Part shown: piece by piece, positions 35,915 through 43,881 of the stretch
Position numbering within the stretch: the stretch's first letter is position 1
Layout of the letters: each line of letters starts with the position of its first letter
Assembly: GCA_000223255.2 (NCBI GenBank)
Contig: AFUT01000008.1
Span: forward strand, 62,001-126,000
Direction: 5' to 3'
Length of the DNA stretch: 64,000 bases
From: Streptococcus infantis SK970
GTDB taxonomy: Bacteria > Bacillota > Bacilli > Lactobacillales > Streptococcaceae
The notes under the pieces: model-generated
Told to the model about the DNA's origin: nothing
Database searches by the model: none
The model's input: the letters and a program-made list of their open reading frames with translations, nothing else
Made by a program: the position numbers and the translations under genes

Positions 35915-36305
35915 AGATAATAAACCAAAAGTGTCTACAACCAATCAAGGTCTCGAGAAATCAGAAGGAAAAGCTAAGATACAACCAGCTAAAGATTTTA
36001 AGAATACACCTATCGGAGATTACAGGATAGCTGACAACAATTTATATGGCGCATGGCCTGATAATACGAAATTAGTAATTGATGATAGTGTGGTTGAAGT
36101 TCTTGATCCAAGTAGCGTATTTACCAAATATTTAATACATTTAAACGGAGATATAGATAAACCAGCTGTTTTAAAACTCTTTGTCGATGACAAGGAAGAA
36201 TTTGATGTAACTAAAGTCTCGAAATTTTATGTCAGAGCAAACGGAACTCACTCATATAAAGGGAAAGAAATCCCTCTATTTTTAGTGGATGGTTTTGAAT
36301 ATTAA
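35853..36305 (+). CDS. Prophage lipoprotein in the lysogeny module, possible superinfection exclusion
   Basis: 150 residues. Lipoprotein signal MKKITTLMTLLLLTSFLAAC with the lipobox cysteine at about residue 20, then EDNKPKVSTTNQ and a soluble beta-rich domain. Its place between the repressor/ImmA genes and the integrase is the one occupied by Ltp-type superinfection-exclusion lipoproteins in S. thermophilus phages (TP-J34). That is positional inference; the sequence is not one I recognise as Ltp. Confidence 0.6.
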   Translation: MKKITTLMTLLLLTSFLAACEDNKPKVSTTNQGLEKSEGKAKIQPAKDFKNTPIGDYRIADNNLYGAWPDNTKLVIDDSVVEVLDPSSVFTKYLIHLNGDIDKPAVLKLFVDDKEEFDVTKVSKFYVRANGTHSYKGKEIPLFLVDGFEY

Positions 36306-36315
36306 AATAAAAAAT

Positions 36316-36351
36316 CCTCACACTCTCCATCGCCAAATTTTGAGTGTGAGG
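36316..36351 (+). terminator. Terminator after the lysogeny-module lipoprotein
   Basis: Ten-base stem CCTCACACTC/GAGTGTGAGG (36316-36325 and 36342-36351) with a 16-base loop, followed by a weakly T-rich stretch. Separates the repressor operon from the integrase. Confidence 0.55.
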
Positions 36352-36418
36352 CTTCAACTTTCCCTGTGACAAGCAATGGAAAAGATGATAAAAAATACAG
36401 TTATAGTTTATCATAAAT

Positions 36419-36448
36419 TCTACACCTTTTCAACTATGCGGGCAAGCA
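36419..36448 (+). repeat. 30-bp motif shared with the excisionase-like leader (copy 2)
   Basis: 26 of 30 bases match 32663-32692, same orientation. It stands 21 bases before the integrase ATG. Confidence 0.5.
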
Positions 36449-36469
36449 ATCGAAAAGAAAGGACATTTT

Positions 36470-37613
36470 ATGATAAAAAATACATTACAAAAAAGGAGAG
36501 ACTAGATACCTCTTTCAAACATACCTGGGCATAGACCCTGCAACTGGAAAAGAAAAACGCACAACAAGACGTGGTTTTAAAACTATAAAAGAGGCAAAGG
36601 CTGCCGAACGTGACCTTCTCTTAGATGTTGAAGAGAATGGTTTCTCAAACAATGAGGATTTCCAGAATCCTACTTTCGCTGAAGTCGCTGATTTATGGCT
36701 TGATAGCTATAAAAATACCGTCAAACCAACAACTTATCAGAATGTCAAGAAAAAGCTTGATATTATGATTGACTTGTATTTCATAGATATGAAGATTAAG
36801 CAGATCAATGTCGCTTATTGTCAGAAGGTTGCTATAAAGTTAAGCAATCGCTATGTCCTCTATTCCAACTACTACTCTGTCATTAGCCGTATTTTCAAGT
36901 ATGCCACTTCTCTTGACATCATTAAGTCAAATCCCTTAGACAAGATTATCAAGCCTAAAAATAAACCCTTAAAGGGCAAAGAAAACTACTATACAAAGCA
37001 GGAGCTAACGGATTTTCTTAAAATTTCCAAAGCAAATTTTAAGCCTGTAGACTACACTTTTTTCCACTTACTCGCTTTTTCTGGCTTGAGAACTGGAGAA
37101 GCTATCGGTCTCATGTGGTCAGATGTTGACTTTGAAAATAAACGGTTAAGCATTTCACGCACGGCTGTTGTAATTGGCAAGAAACAAACTGTCCAGGATC
37201 CTAAAACTAAAAGGAGTAAGAGAGTTATCGCCTTAGATGATGAAACTCTGAATGTTTTGAAACTCTGGAAACGACAGCAAATAAAAGAATATTTCCAGGC
37301 TGGTGTTCCTTACAAACATGATTTGAATTATATTTTTACGAATGACATAGGGGGATGGCTTTTAGCCGCAACTATGAAAGTGAAGCTTAGCAGATTCTTT
37401 TGTAAACACAAAGATCTTAAAAAAATTTCGCCTCACGGATTTAGGCATACACATGCTTCTCTTCTATTTGAAGCTGGTGTTACAGCAAAAATCATTTCAG
37501 ATAGACTCGGTCACAATAATGTTCAAATCACCCTTGATATGTATACCCACATCAATGATAATCAACGTGTTGAAGTCGTTGACCAGTTCATGGATTTCAT
37601 CCGCTCCAGCTAA
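36470..37613 (+). CDS. int: Phage integrase, tyrosine recombinase, N-terminus frameshifted
   Basis: ATG 36470 (AAAGGA upstream) begins MIKKYITKKGETRYLFQTYL only if the A runs at 36475-36480 and 36489-36494 are each one base longer; otherwise the frame stops after about 11 codons. Restored length is about 381 residues. Arm-binding start (YLGIDPATGKEKRTTRRGFK), core-binding SAM-like domain (NPTFAEVADLWLDSYKNTVK), and catalytic domain: Arg in AFSGLRTGEAIGLMW, H-x-x-R in SPHGFRHTHASLL, His in DRLGHNNVQITLDMY with the Tyr nucleophile. Integrates the phage at the nearby att site. Confidence 0.9.
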
Positions 37614-37621
37614 AAGTAAAG

Positions 37622-37642
37622 TCGTATTCAATCTCGTATTCA
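37622..37642 (+). repeat. Two copies of TCGTATTCA, candidate integrase arm sites (right)
   Basis: TCGTATTCA at 37622 and 37634 with the same 12-bp period as the left end. Just after the integrase stop. Flanked by AAAAGTAAA and CTTTTACTT. Confidence 0.5.
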
Positions 37643-37701
37643 CTTTTACTTAACACGATAGAAGTCCACTGGTTTCAAAGGATTAGCAAGCTGTGTACTA
37701 T

Positions 37702-37711
37702 TATGGTATAA
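37702..37711. other. attR: Candidate attR core
   Basis: TATGGTATAA, identical to 1741-1750. It overlaps the extended -10 (TGGTATAAT, 37704-37712) of the DUF975 gene, so integration would rebuild this promoter while changing the sequence upstream of it. Confidence 0.45.
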
Positions 37712-37712
37712 T
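37704..37712 (+). promoter_or_regulatory. Extended -10 promoter of the DUF975 gene, probably leaderless
   Basis: TGGTATAAT ends at 37712 and the ATG starts at 37719, so the transcript should begin at or next to the start codon. No ribosome site is present. Confidence 0.5.
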
Positions 37713-37718
37713 GAAAGA

Positions 37719-38576
37719 ATGAAGTACCCAAAAATTAATTTAAAAGAAGTTCGCCAGCAGGCTAGACAATTTCAAGCCGATCACCCTCGCTTGCTACTTG
37801 TCTTTTTATTACCAAGTATTCTCTTGATTCTATCGAGCTTCATCAGACCTTTATCCCTTCTCGACGAGGGCATTCTTGAACAGTCCTTCTTGAGTTTTCT
37901 AGGCATCACAATCCAATCTGCTCTCTTTCCGATTGCCGTTGGATTTACAAGCTCCATTATCCTAGCTGGTGCTCTCTTTACTACCATTAATCTTTACAGA
38001 ATTTCTGAGATAGAGCTTTCCTTTAAAGATAGCCTGTCCTTGATTGACAACCGCTTCTTTACCCAGACATTTCTAACTCTATTGCTCAAGCGTTTTTATC
38101 TCTTTTTATGGAGCATTCCTAATCTTTTTGGAGTCTACTTGCTCTTTTATAGCAGCGCCATGGCTCGTAAATTTGTGGAACTTCATCCCGAATTTCCATC
38201 TGTCAACGTGACAAATCCAGATATCGAACACTTCCTACTCACTTTTGCACTCTACTTTTTTGGGAGTGTCCTTGTAATAGTTTTGGGAACCATTATTTAT
38301 CTGCCACAATATTATGCCTATTCTCAAGTTGAACTGCTCTTATGTGACACCCTTGCAATCGGAATTGCCAAACCGAGCCGCGTGTTGCATACCAGCCGTT
38401 TCCTCATGAAAGGCTACAAGTTCCAACGCTTTGTCCTTGATTTACAGCTGCTTCCTTGGTATATCCTTATCTGGATTAGCTTTGGAATCGCAAGTATCTC
38501 TATCTTCCCTTATATCTATAGTAGCCAAATCTTCTTCTATCAAAGACTGCTTGAAATCAAGCGGAGAAAAGTTTAA
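37719..38576 (+). CDS. DUF975 family multi-pass membrane protein
   Basis: 285 residues, about five or six membrane segments (LLLVFLLPSILLILSSFI, SALFPIAVGFTSSIILAG, FYLFLWSIPNLFGVYLLF, YFFGSVLVIVLGTIIYLP, WYILIWISFGIASISIFP). The basic start (KEVRQQARQFQADHPRLLLV) and repeated helices fit DUF975 of Firmicutes; function unknown. In related pneumococcal genomes, as I recall, it is the divergent neighbour of tgt; here the prophage separates them. Confidence 0.8.
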   Translation: MKYPKINLKEVRQQARQFQADHPRLLLVFLLPSILLILSSFIRPLSLLDEGILEQSFLSFLGITIQSALFPIAVGFTSSIILAGALFTTINLYRISEIELSFKDSLSLIDNRFFTQTFLTLLLKRFYLFLWSIPNLFGVYLLFYSSAMARKFVELHPEFPSVNVTNPDIEHFLLTFALYFFGSVLVIVLGTIIYLPQYYAYSQVELLLCDTLAIGIAKPSRVLHTSRFLMKGYKFQRFVLDLQLLPWYILIWISFGIASISIFPYIYSSQIFFYQRLLEIKRRKV

Positions 38577-38590
38577 CAGCAGTTATTAAA

Positions 38591-38625
38591 AACCAGCACC
38601 TTCATAGAAAGTGCTGGTTGTTTTT
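38591..38625 (+). terminator. Terminator after the DUF975 gene
   Basis: Stem AACCAGCAC/GTGCTGGTT (38591-38599 and 38611-38619) followed by GTTTTT. Confidence 0.8.
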
Positions 38626-38676
38626 ATTTTAATAAGAGGATACTCAAAAGAGTTATGATCGCTGGACCACCTTGCT

Positions 38677-38985
38677 TTAGAATGATTTTTTATCTGCTGT
38701 TAAAGCACCATAAGTCGCTGCTCCTATGACAAATAAAACAAAGATTGTTACGATTTCTAAGCTATGTGAGAAATAAATCCCATAGATAAGAAATACACCT
38801 ATCAAGGCATTATAAATCCCTTGGTTTTTAAACAGTGAAGTGACAGATGGTCGTACTAGCTCTTCTTTGTCCATATTAAAGACTCGGCTGGTTGCGTCTG
38901 ATTGGGTTGCAATACTCTCCAAATAAAAGATATAAAAATGTTCGAGGGCAACAATAGTTGCTAAAATTGTGGTCATGATTGACAT
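38677..38985 (-). CDS. DUF1304-like membrane protein
   Basis: 102 residues from ATG 38985 (AAGGAG upstream). Membrane helices MSIMTTILATIVALEHFYIF, GIYNALIGVFLIYGIYF and IVTIFVLFVIGAATYGAL. The EHFYIFYLES...NQGIYNALIG pattern is the DUF1304 family. Function unknown. Lies 10 bases after the MarR regulator on the same strand, so probably regulated by it. Confidence 0.75.
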   Translation of the reverse strand: MSIMTTILATIVALEHFYIFYLESIATQSDATSRVFNMDKEELVRPSVTSLFKNQGIYNALIGVFLIYGIYFSHSLEIVTIFVLFVIGAATYGALTADKKSF

Positions 38986-38995
38986 CGTTTTCTCC

Positions 38996-39412
38996 TTAAA
39001 ATTCAATTTTTTCTAGACCTGATACTAGTTTTGTCAGTAAATTCGTCAACTCTTTCTGCTCAGTTGTCGATAAAATACTCTCCATCTGTTCCTTCACTAT
39101 CAGGTGATGTTGAGGTGGATTAACCAAAAGTTGGCGCTTGGCTTCTTGGGTTAATTCAACTAAAACTTCTCGTTGATTAAGCGGATTACGCTTACGAGTC
39201 ACATAGCCTTCTGACTCCAGTATCTTAAAATGACGGGTCAAGGCTGCTTGGTCAATCCGTAACTTCTCCTGAACAGCAATTTGGATACAAGGTGATTTTT
39301 GTAGTAAAAACTGCAGGATTTGATAGCGGGTTAAACTAATTCCCAATTGTTTCTCAAAAAGTTGAGTGATCGTTTGATCTGTTAAATGGAGCTGGTACAG
39401 TAATTCATGCAT
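38996..39412 (-). CDS. MarR family transcriptional regulator
   Basis: 138 residues from ATG 39412; the open frame continues to 39496 but the extra part lacks a ribosome site. Winged-helix core: SLTRYQILQFLLQKSPCIQI, AALTRHFKILESEGYVTRKR, NPLNQREVLVELTQEAKRQL (wing with the N-x-R-x motif). Precedes the DUF1304 gene. An inverted repeat TTGAC-TTGTCAA around 39458-39468 upstream is a candidate self-operator. Confidence 0.85.
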   Translation of the reverse strand: MHELLYQLHLTDQTITQLFEKQLGISLTRYQILQFLLQKSPCIQIAVQEKLRIDQAALTRHFKILESEGYVTRKRNPLNQREVLVELTQEAKRQLLVNPPQHHLIVKEQMESILSTTEQKELTNLLTKLVSGLEKIEF

Positions 39413-39512
39413 TTTTAGTATTTTTCTCCTTTTGCCAATATTTGATTCATCAACTATTGACTTGTCAAGTATACTACAAATAAATTGACGATGCAAATCT
39501 TTTGCTCAATCC

Positions 39513-39552
39513 GAAAAAAGCCTCTTGGTTTCAATCCCAAAAGGCTATGTTT
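39513..39552 (-). terminator. Terminator after the DUF2262 gene
   Basis: Stem GCCTTTTGG/CCAAGAGGC (39537-39545 with 39520-39528), followed on the minus strand by six T residues. Confidence 0.75.
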
Positions 39553-39576
39553 TTATATTCTAGATAAAATCCAGCA

Positions 39577-40440
39577 CTAACCTACCAAATCTGCTCGAAG
39601 GATTTCTCCCTCTTTATCAATGATGACTTCAATGGCATGGCCTGCAAAAATTTCTTCACGATCATCATAGTAGAGAGTCAATTCTCCATCTTCGTTGATT
39701 GATAGTTCACTCAAGGAAAGTGAGTTGGTAAAATACTCTTCTGTTAACTCCACATCATTTTCATCTGAATCTATCCAGTCTTGAGCTGTTTCCCACAGTT
39801 CTTTGACAATATAGTCTTTAATCCGAGTATCTTGAACTTGGAAAGTTCCCATAAATTTCTTTAGATCATCAAAAGATCTTGGAGGGAGACTTTCATCTGC
39901 ACTCGCAGCAAAGATAGCATGAATCTTACCACCCTCGTAAGTGATGAAGCCTTCAAACCAAGAATAAGCTCTGTTTAAGGTGAATTCACCAATATCGTCT
40001 CGAATGATGACCGGTTTTTGATAGGTTTCAATCAAGGTCTCTAACCTAGAGTCTGAGGATTGGTCATCTAGGTATTCCAGCAAGTGGTAGCAGTTATTAG
40101 CTACTTCTGACATATATGGCTCTAACTCCATGAAGGGGCGTTTTTGGCATTTGATATGATGAATTTTGTAGGGTTCAAAACTAAAGCCCCATCTCTTTTC
40201 TTCAAATTCCTCAGGAGTCAAAACCCATTCCAAACGTCCCTCACGTTCAGAGAAGTCCTGAGTTTCAACATTGACACTAGCTTTAAAATGAACGGACGGC
40301 ATTTTACAACCATCTTTTAAAGGAGCAGCCCCAGTTACATTTTGGAGGGTAAAAATCAAGAGTTCCACAATTTCTCCAGTAAATTCCTGTTCAAAATCAT
40401 CTCTTGTTTTCTCAAATGGAGTTTTTAATCGATTTGTCAT
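39577..40440 (-). CDS. DUF2262-like protein
   Basis: 287 residues, acidic, no signal or membrane segment. IIRDDIGEFTLNRAYSWFEG and LSELSINEDGELTLYYDDRE, then IFAGHAIEVIIDKEGEILRA, follow the DUF2262 pattern (a beta-rich domain ending 'GH-I-V---G---A-L-G'). Function unknown. Flanked by terminators, so monocistronic. Confidence 0.65.
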   Translation of the reverse strand: MTNRLKTPFEKTRDDFEQEFTGEIVELLIFTLQNVTGAAPLKDGCKMPSVHFKASVNVETQDFSEREGRLEWVLTPEEFEEKRWGFSFEPYKIHHIKCQKRPFMELEPYMSEVANNCYHLLEYLDDQSSDSRLETLIETYQKPVIIRDDIGEFTLNRAYSWFEGFITYEGGKIHAIFAASADESLPPRSFDDLKKFMGTFQVQDTRIKDYIVKELWETAQDWIDSDENDVELTEEYFTNSLSLSELSINEDGELTLYYDDREEIFAGHAIEVIIDKEGEILRADLVG

Positions 40441-40550
40441 TCACTTCATCCTTTCTCTCTATGCTTAAAAGCGTTAGTATGGTTTTGTATTCGCTTACAT
40501 TTTAACATGTTTTATATTTTATTTCACTTATCAATACTATTTTACACAAA

Positions 40551-40582
40551 AAGAAGCTATACTTTTAAATGTATAGCTTCTT
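40551..40582 (-). terminator. Terminator after the LysM gene
   Basis: Stem AAGAAGCTATAC/GTATAGCTTCTT (40551-40562 and 40571-40582), T-rich on both sides, so possibly bidirectional. Confidence 0.85.
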
Positions 40583-40589
40583 ATTATTC

Positions 40590-41747
40590 TTAATTCATTG
40601 ATACGTGAACGTGGTCATAGTGGTTTTCTGTTACGCTACCACGATCTGGCATCGGATTCCAAGTGTAGGCTGGTCCGTATTTGCTATCGTATGGTGCGTA
40701 GAAACGTTGTTTCCAGATGATGTAGTTGATTCCACGGCTAGCCATATTCTGAATAGCATACTCAGCAACCTGGTCGCCAAGAGCTGAGCTAACTGGGACC
40801 ATGAAGTCAATCGCTAGACCTTTTCCGTGGTCACCTGGATCTCCTGAACGATAACCACTAAATGATGTGATACCGTATAACTTGGCAACTTCCTCTTTGA
40901 AGGCAGCTGTTTGTGGTTGTAGACCTGCATTTTCAGATTTTGTAGCTGCAATAGTTGCATAATCAGGAGCAGCTGGTGCTGTATAGGTTGCTGATGTACC
41001 TTGGCTTGGTTCAGCTTGGTAAGTTGTTGGAGCTGATTGAGCTTCTGTTACAGCCTCAGTTGTTGCTTCTGTTGTAGTTGTCTCCTCAACAGTAGTCGTT
41101 GTTTCCTCAACTGTTGTAGTTGTTGGTTCTGCAGCCGTAGTTGTTGCCTCAACTGTAGTTGTTGGTTCTGCGACCGTAGTTGTTTCTTCAACGACAGGTG
41201 CCGCTGCTTCAGTTGTTGCTTCTGTTGTTGTTTCTTCTGCTGGTGCCGCAACTTCAGTAGTAGCTTCTACTACTGCTTCTTCTGACGACACTGTAGTTTC
41301 TGCTACAGCTTCAGTTTCTTCAACTGGTTGTGTCAAATCTTCGACTTGAACAGTTTGTTCATCTACTGTTACTTGATTCGTTGTTAAATCTGCTGTTGCA
41401 CTTGCTACATCAGAACCAACTTCTTGAGGTGTATAAACCTCAACCTCTGTTACTTCCTCATTGTCGTTCACAATTGTAGTCAGTACAGTTTCTGGGAAAA
41501 TCAAATCAATATTAGTGATTTTGTTCAAGTTTGCAAGGACATTTAAGTCTACTCCCAAAGCTTCTGCAATTGTGCTTAGGGTATCTCCGTACTTAATTGT
41601 ATAACTTGTTTTATTTTCGCTTTTAGCAACATCGTTTTGAATTTGCTCAACTGTACGTGGTGACCATACAATTTCTTCTGCTTGAGTTGCCAAGGTAGGG
41701 GCAAGTGATAGAGCTACTGTTGATGCTAAAATAATTCGTTTCTTCAT
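40590..41747 (-). CDS. Secreted LysM-domain cell-wall protein
   Basis: 385 residues from ATG 41747 (AAGGAG upstream). Signal peptide MKKRIILASTVALSLAPTLATQA, LysM repeat (TSYTIKYGDTLSTIAEALGV), a long Thr/Glu/Ala-rich linker with many TTT and EETTT units, and a C-terminal domain like ARB_07466/M15-type (YRSGDPGDHGKGLAIDFMVP, ENHYDHVHVSMN) with conserved His/Asp. It matches the pneumococcal LysM protein next to the MATE/thrC genes, a member of the WalRK-type wall set. Likely a wall-bound hydrolase or wall-maintenance factor. Confidence 0.85.
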   Translation of the reverse strand: MKKRIILASTVALSLAPTLATQAEEIVWSPRTVEQIQNDVAKSENKTSYTIKYGDTLSTIAEALGVDLNVLANLNKITNIDLIFPETVLTTIVNDNEEVTEVEVYTPQEVGSDVASATADLTTNQVTVDEQTVQVEDLTQPVEETEAVAETTVSSEEAVVEATTEVAAPAEETTTEATTEAAAPVVEETTTVAEPTTTVEATTTAAEPTTTTVEETTTTVEETTTTEATTEAVTEAQSAPTTYQAEPSQGTSATYTAPAAPDYATIAATKSENAGLQPQTAAFKEEVAKLYGITSFSGYRSGDPGDHGKGLAIDFMVPVSSALGDQVAEYAIQNMASRGINYIIWKQRFYAPYDSKYGPAYTWNPMPDRGSVTENHYDHVHVSMN

Positions 41748-41799
41748 ACTATTCAAACTCCTTTTCAAATGTAGTACCTGTCTATCATAACACAAAGAA

Positions 41800-41824
41800 A
41801 AATTAAAAAGCCCTTTTGGGGCTA
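41800..41824 (-). terminator. Terminator after the HAD gene
   Basis: Short stem AGCCC/GGGCT (41809-41813 and 41819-41823), followed on the minus strand by TTTTAATTTTT. Confidence 0.6.
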
Positions 41825-41922
41825 TTTAACAGAACTGTACATTCATTGTAATAAATCACATTACTTGAAATAGTTTGTTAGTTTCTTGTCATAAAGCTGA
41901 CATATTCTCTTTCATAAAATTT

Positions 41923-42537
41923 TCAAAAAACCAGAGAAGAAATATCCTCTAACTGAGAGATTTGACGATTGCAAACTGCTGGACTTTCAAGAAAATTGAT
42001 ACTCTGAATGCCACTATTCTGAGCAAAATCAATATCTAAGCTTCTGTCACCTATATAATAGGTCTGTTCTGGTTTTAAATGGTATTTGCTGATAAGGTAG
42101 GTCGCTGCTTCTGGACTTGGTTTACGAGCAAAACCGCTCTGGCTTGTCAAAATTTCTGTGAAATAAACATCCAATCCCAAATCTCGTAAAATAGTCAAGG
42201 CATTATCGCCTTTGTGGGTGTAAACAAATTGCTGAATTCCTTGCTGATTTGCCCAGGCTAAAACCTCACGCGCACCCGGCATCAAGACGACCTGGGCATT
42301 CTTTTCAGCCAAGCTCTGAGCACGAACTTGATTGAGAACCCCTAAATCTAGTCCTCTCTCTTCTGAAACTTGCGCCAATAAATCCTGAACAGAGTATTTC
42401 AAGATAAAAGCTCGAACTTTTTCCTTGTCAAAAGGAATGGAAAACTGTGCATAGGTCTCCTCAATTCCTGACAAAATAGCTTCATAGGAGTCCAATAAGC
42501 TCCCGTCTAAATCCCAAATAAAAGCCGTTTCTTGCAT
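41923..42537 (-). CDS. HAD-superfamily phosphatase
   Basis: 204 residues. Motif I FIWDLDGSLLDSYEAI (Asp nucleophile and Asp+2), motif II-type THKGDN, motif III lysine in SGFARKPSPEA and motif IV YYIGDRSLDIDFA. A small cap lies between motifs I and II, as in Gph/PGMB-type enzymes. Substrate unknown. Four bases after the MATE gene's stop: co-transcribed with it. Confidence 0.85.
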   Translation of the reverse strand: MQETAFIWDLDGSLLDSYEAILSGIEETYAQFSIPFDKEKVRAFILKYSVQDLLAQVSEERGLDLGVLNQVRAQSLAEKNAQVVLMPGAREVLAWANQQGIQQFVYTHKGDNALTILRDLGLDVYFTEILTSQSGFARKPSPEAATYLISKYHLKPEQTYYIGDRSLDIDFAQNSGIQSINFLESPAVCNRQISQLEDISSLVF

Positions 42538-42540
42538 TTC

Positions 42541-43821
42541 TTATCCTTTCAATGTCATATAAGATTTGTAACGATAGCGTAGGAACATCCAACGGAAACC
42601 ATTATCCAAAAGCGTTCCAGCCCAGATACCAGGCAAACCCCAGCCTAAAACAATTCCCATCAGGTAACCAGTCCCAATACGGATGCACCACATTCCAATA
42701 CTTGTCGCATAAAAGGGAAGTCGTGCATTTCCCAAACCTTGCCAGACAGCTGTATAAATGACCGTCCCCGTTGTCATAGGTGTCCCCAGTAGTGAGAACA
42801 GCGTCACCAGAACACTGACCTCAATAGCCGCAGTATCACTAGTATAGAGATAACTTAGTGGTGTCCCAAGAGCATAAATACTAAGCGTTAAGGGCAACAT
42901 GAGAAAAAGGGATAGCCAAAAAGTTTGCTTACTGAGCTGGTCCACCCTTGCCCAATCATTCTCCCCTACTGCTCGTGCCACCTGCATAACTGTTGCCGTA
43001 GCAACACCGAAGGCTGGCATATAGTTAAACTGAGTCAATACTTCACCAATCGCATTTCCCGCGACGGCCTCAGTCCCAAAGGAAACAACCAAGGCAATAA
43101 TGACTACATCGCCAGCTCGCATCATGAGACGTTCTCCCGCTGCAGGCAAAGCCAGGGTAAGCAAGTCTTTGTCCAGTCCAAAGCTTGGTCTCGTATATGG
43201 AAGTTTTAATTGTGACCACAAAATCACAACCCCGATCAAGCGAGATAGAATGGTCCCCCAAGCAACACCGGCTATCCCCATATCAAGTACAAAAATAGCT
43301 AGACTTGAAAAAAGAATATTCAGGGCATTGGATAAAAGACTTACATAGAGAGGAAAGCGCGGATTATGAGTAGCACGAATCAAGGCTCCTAGACTAGTCA
43401 TCAAGCCCAAGAGGACGATTGTCCCACCGACCAAAGCTAGGTAAAGTCCACCGCTCTTAGCTACAGGTGCTTCTGTCCCTAAAAGACCAATCATCTCTTG
43501 ACCTGCAAAGATGGATAAGACTCCTAAAACCAAGCTCAGTAGCAGGGTGATCTTAAGTGCCTCTGTCACATGGTAGGCTAGTCTAGACTGGTCCTTCTGC
43601 CCCACACTTTTTGAAATGACACTGGAAATAGCCGCTCCCAAGGCAATAAAAATAGCCTGATAAATGGTGATAATATTTCCAGCTACAGACACACCCGAAA
43701 TGGCGATCAAACCCAAGTGTGCCACCAAGTAGCTATCTACCATCCCCATGAGCATCTGCAAGAAATTTTCACCCATGGCTGGCAGAGCAATATTGAGAAT
43801 ATCCTTATTTTTCTTAAACAA
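42541..43821 (-). CDS. MATE family efflux protein (DinF/NorM-like)
   Basis: 426 residues, twelve hydrophobic segments, TTG start at 43821 preceded by AGGAGGAAGGA. Typical features: NIALPAMGENFLQMLMGMVD, GRTSHD-free, LALPAAGERLMMRAGDVVII and the internal two-fold repeat. MATE transporters export drugs or metabolites using an ion gradient. It reads with the HAD gene, and sits just after thrC, the order known in pneumococcus (near SP_2065 by memory). Confidence 0.87.
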   Translation of the reverse strand: MFKKNKDILNIALPAMGENFLQMLMGMVDSYLVAHLGLIAISGVSVAGNIITIYQAIFIALGAAISSVISKSVGQKDQSRLAYHVTEALKITLLLSLVLGVLSIFAGQEMIGLLGTEAPVAKSGGLYLALVGGTIVLLGLMTSLGALIRATHNPRFPLYVSLLSNALNILFSSLAIFVLDMGIAGVAWGTILSRLIGVVILWSQLKLPYTRPSFGLDKDLLTLALPAAGERLMMRAGDVVIIALVVSFGTEAVAGNAIGEVLTQFNYMPAFGVATATVMQVARAVGENDWARVDQLSKQTFWLSLFLMLPLTLSIYALGTPLSYLYTSDTAAIEVSVLVTLFSLLGTPMTTGTVIYTAVWQGLGNARLPFYATSIGMWCIRIGTGYLMGIVLGWGLPGIWAGTLLDNGFRWMFLRYRYKSYMTLKG

Positions 43822-43841
43822 TCCTTCCTCCTGATGAAAAG

Positions 43842-43869
43842 AAACTCAGTTAGTTTCCCAACCGAGTTT
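43842..43869 (-). terminator. Terminator after thrC
   Basis: Stem AAACTCGGTT/AACTGAGTTT with an 8-base loop, T-rich after it on the minus strand. Includes a G-T pair; modest strength. Confidence 0.5.
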
Positions 43870-43881
43870 ACTTCCTCTCTT

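Larger units (their letters stand above)
1741..37711. mobile_element. Complete temperate siphovirus prophage
   Basis: About 36 kb of phage genes in standard modular order (lysis, tail, head, packaging, late control, early, replication, switch, lysogeny, integrase) sits between tgt and a DUF975 gene, neighbours in related pneumococcal genomes as I recall them. The ends are set by a 10-bp direct repeat (1741-1750 and 37702-37711). The single major capsid protein with ClpP-type protease, HK97-type portal, P27-type small terminase and HNH nuclease indicate an HK97-fold cos-type siphovirus. All structural modules are present. Several genes show homopolymer frameshifts, which also affect host genes, so they do not by themselves show a dead prophage. 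Confidence 0.93.

Noticed and set aside
41037-41285. Cys/Ser-rich and Gln-rich frames opposite or shifted to the LysM gene
   Set aside because: Low-complexity shadows of the Thr/Glu-rich linker; no ribosome site.
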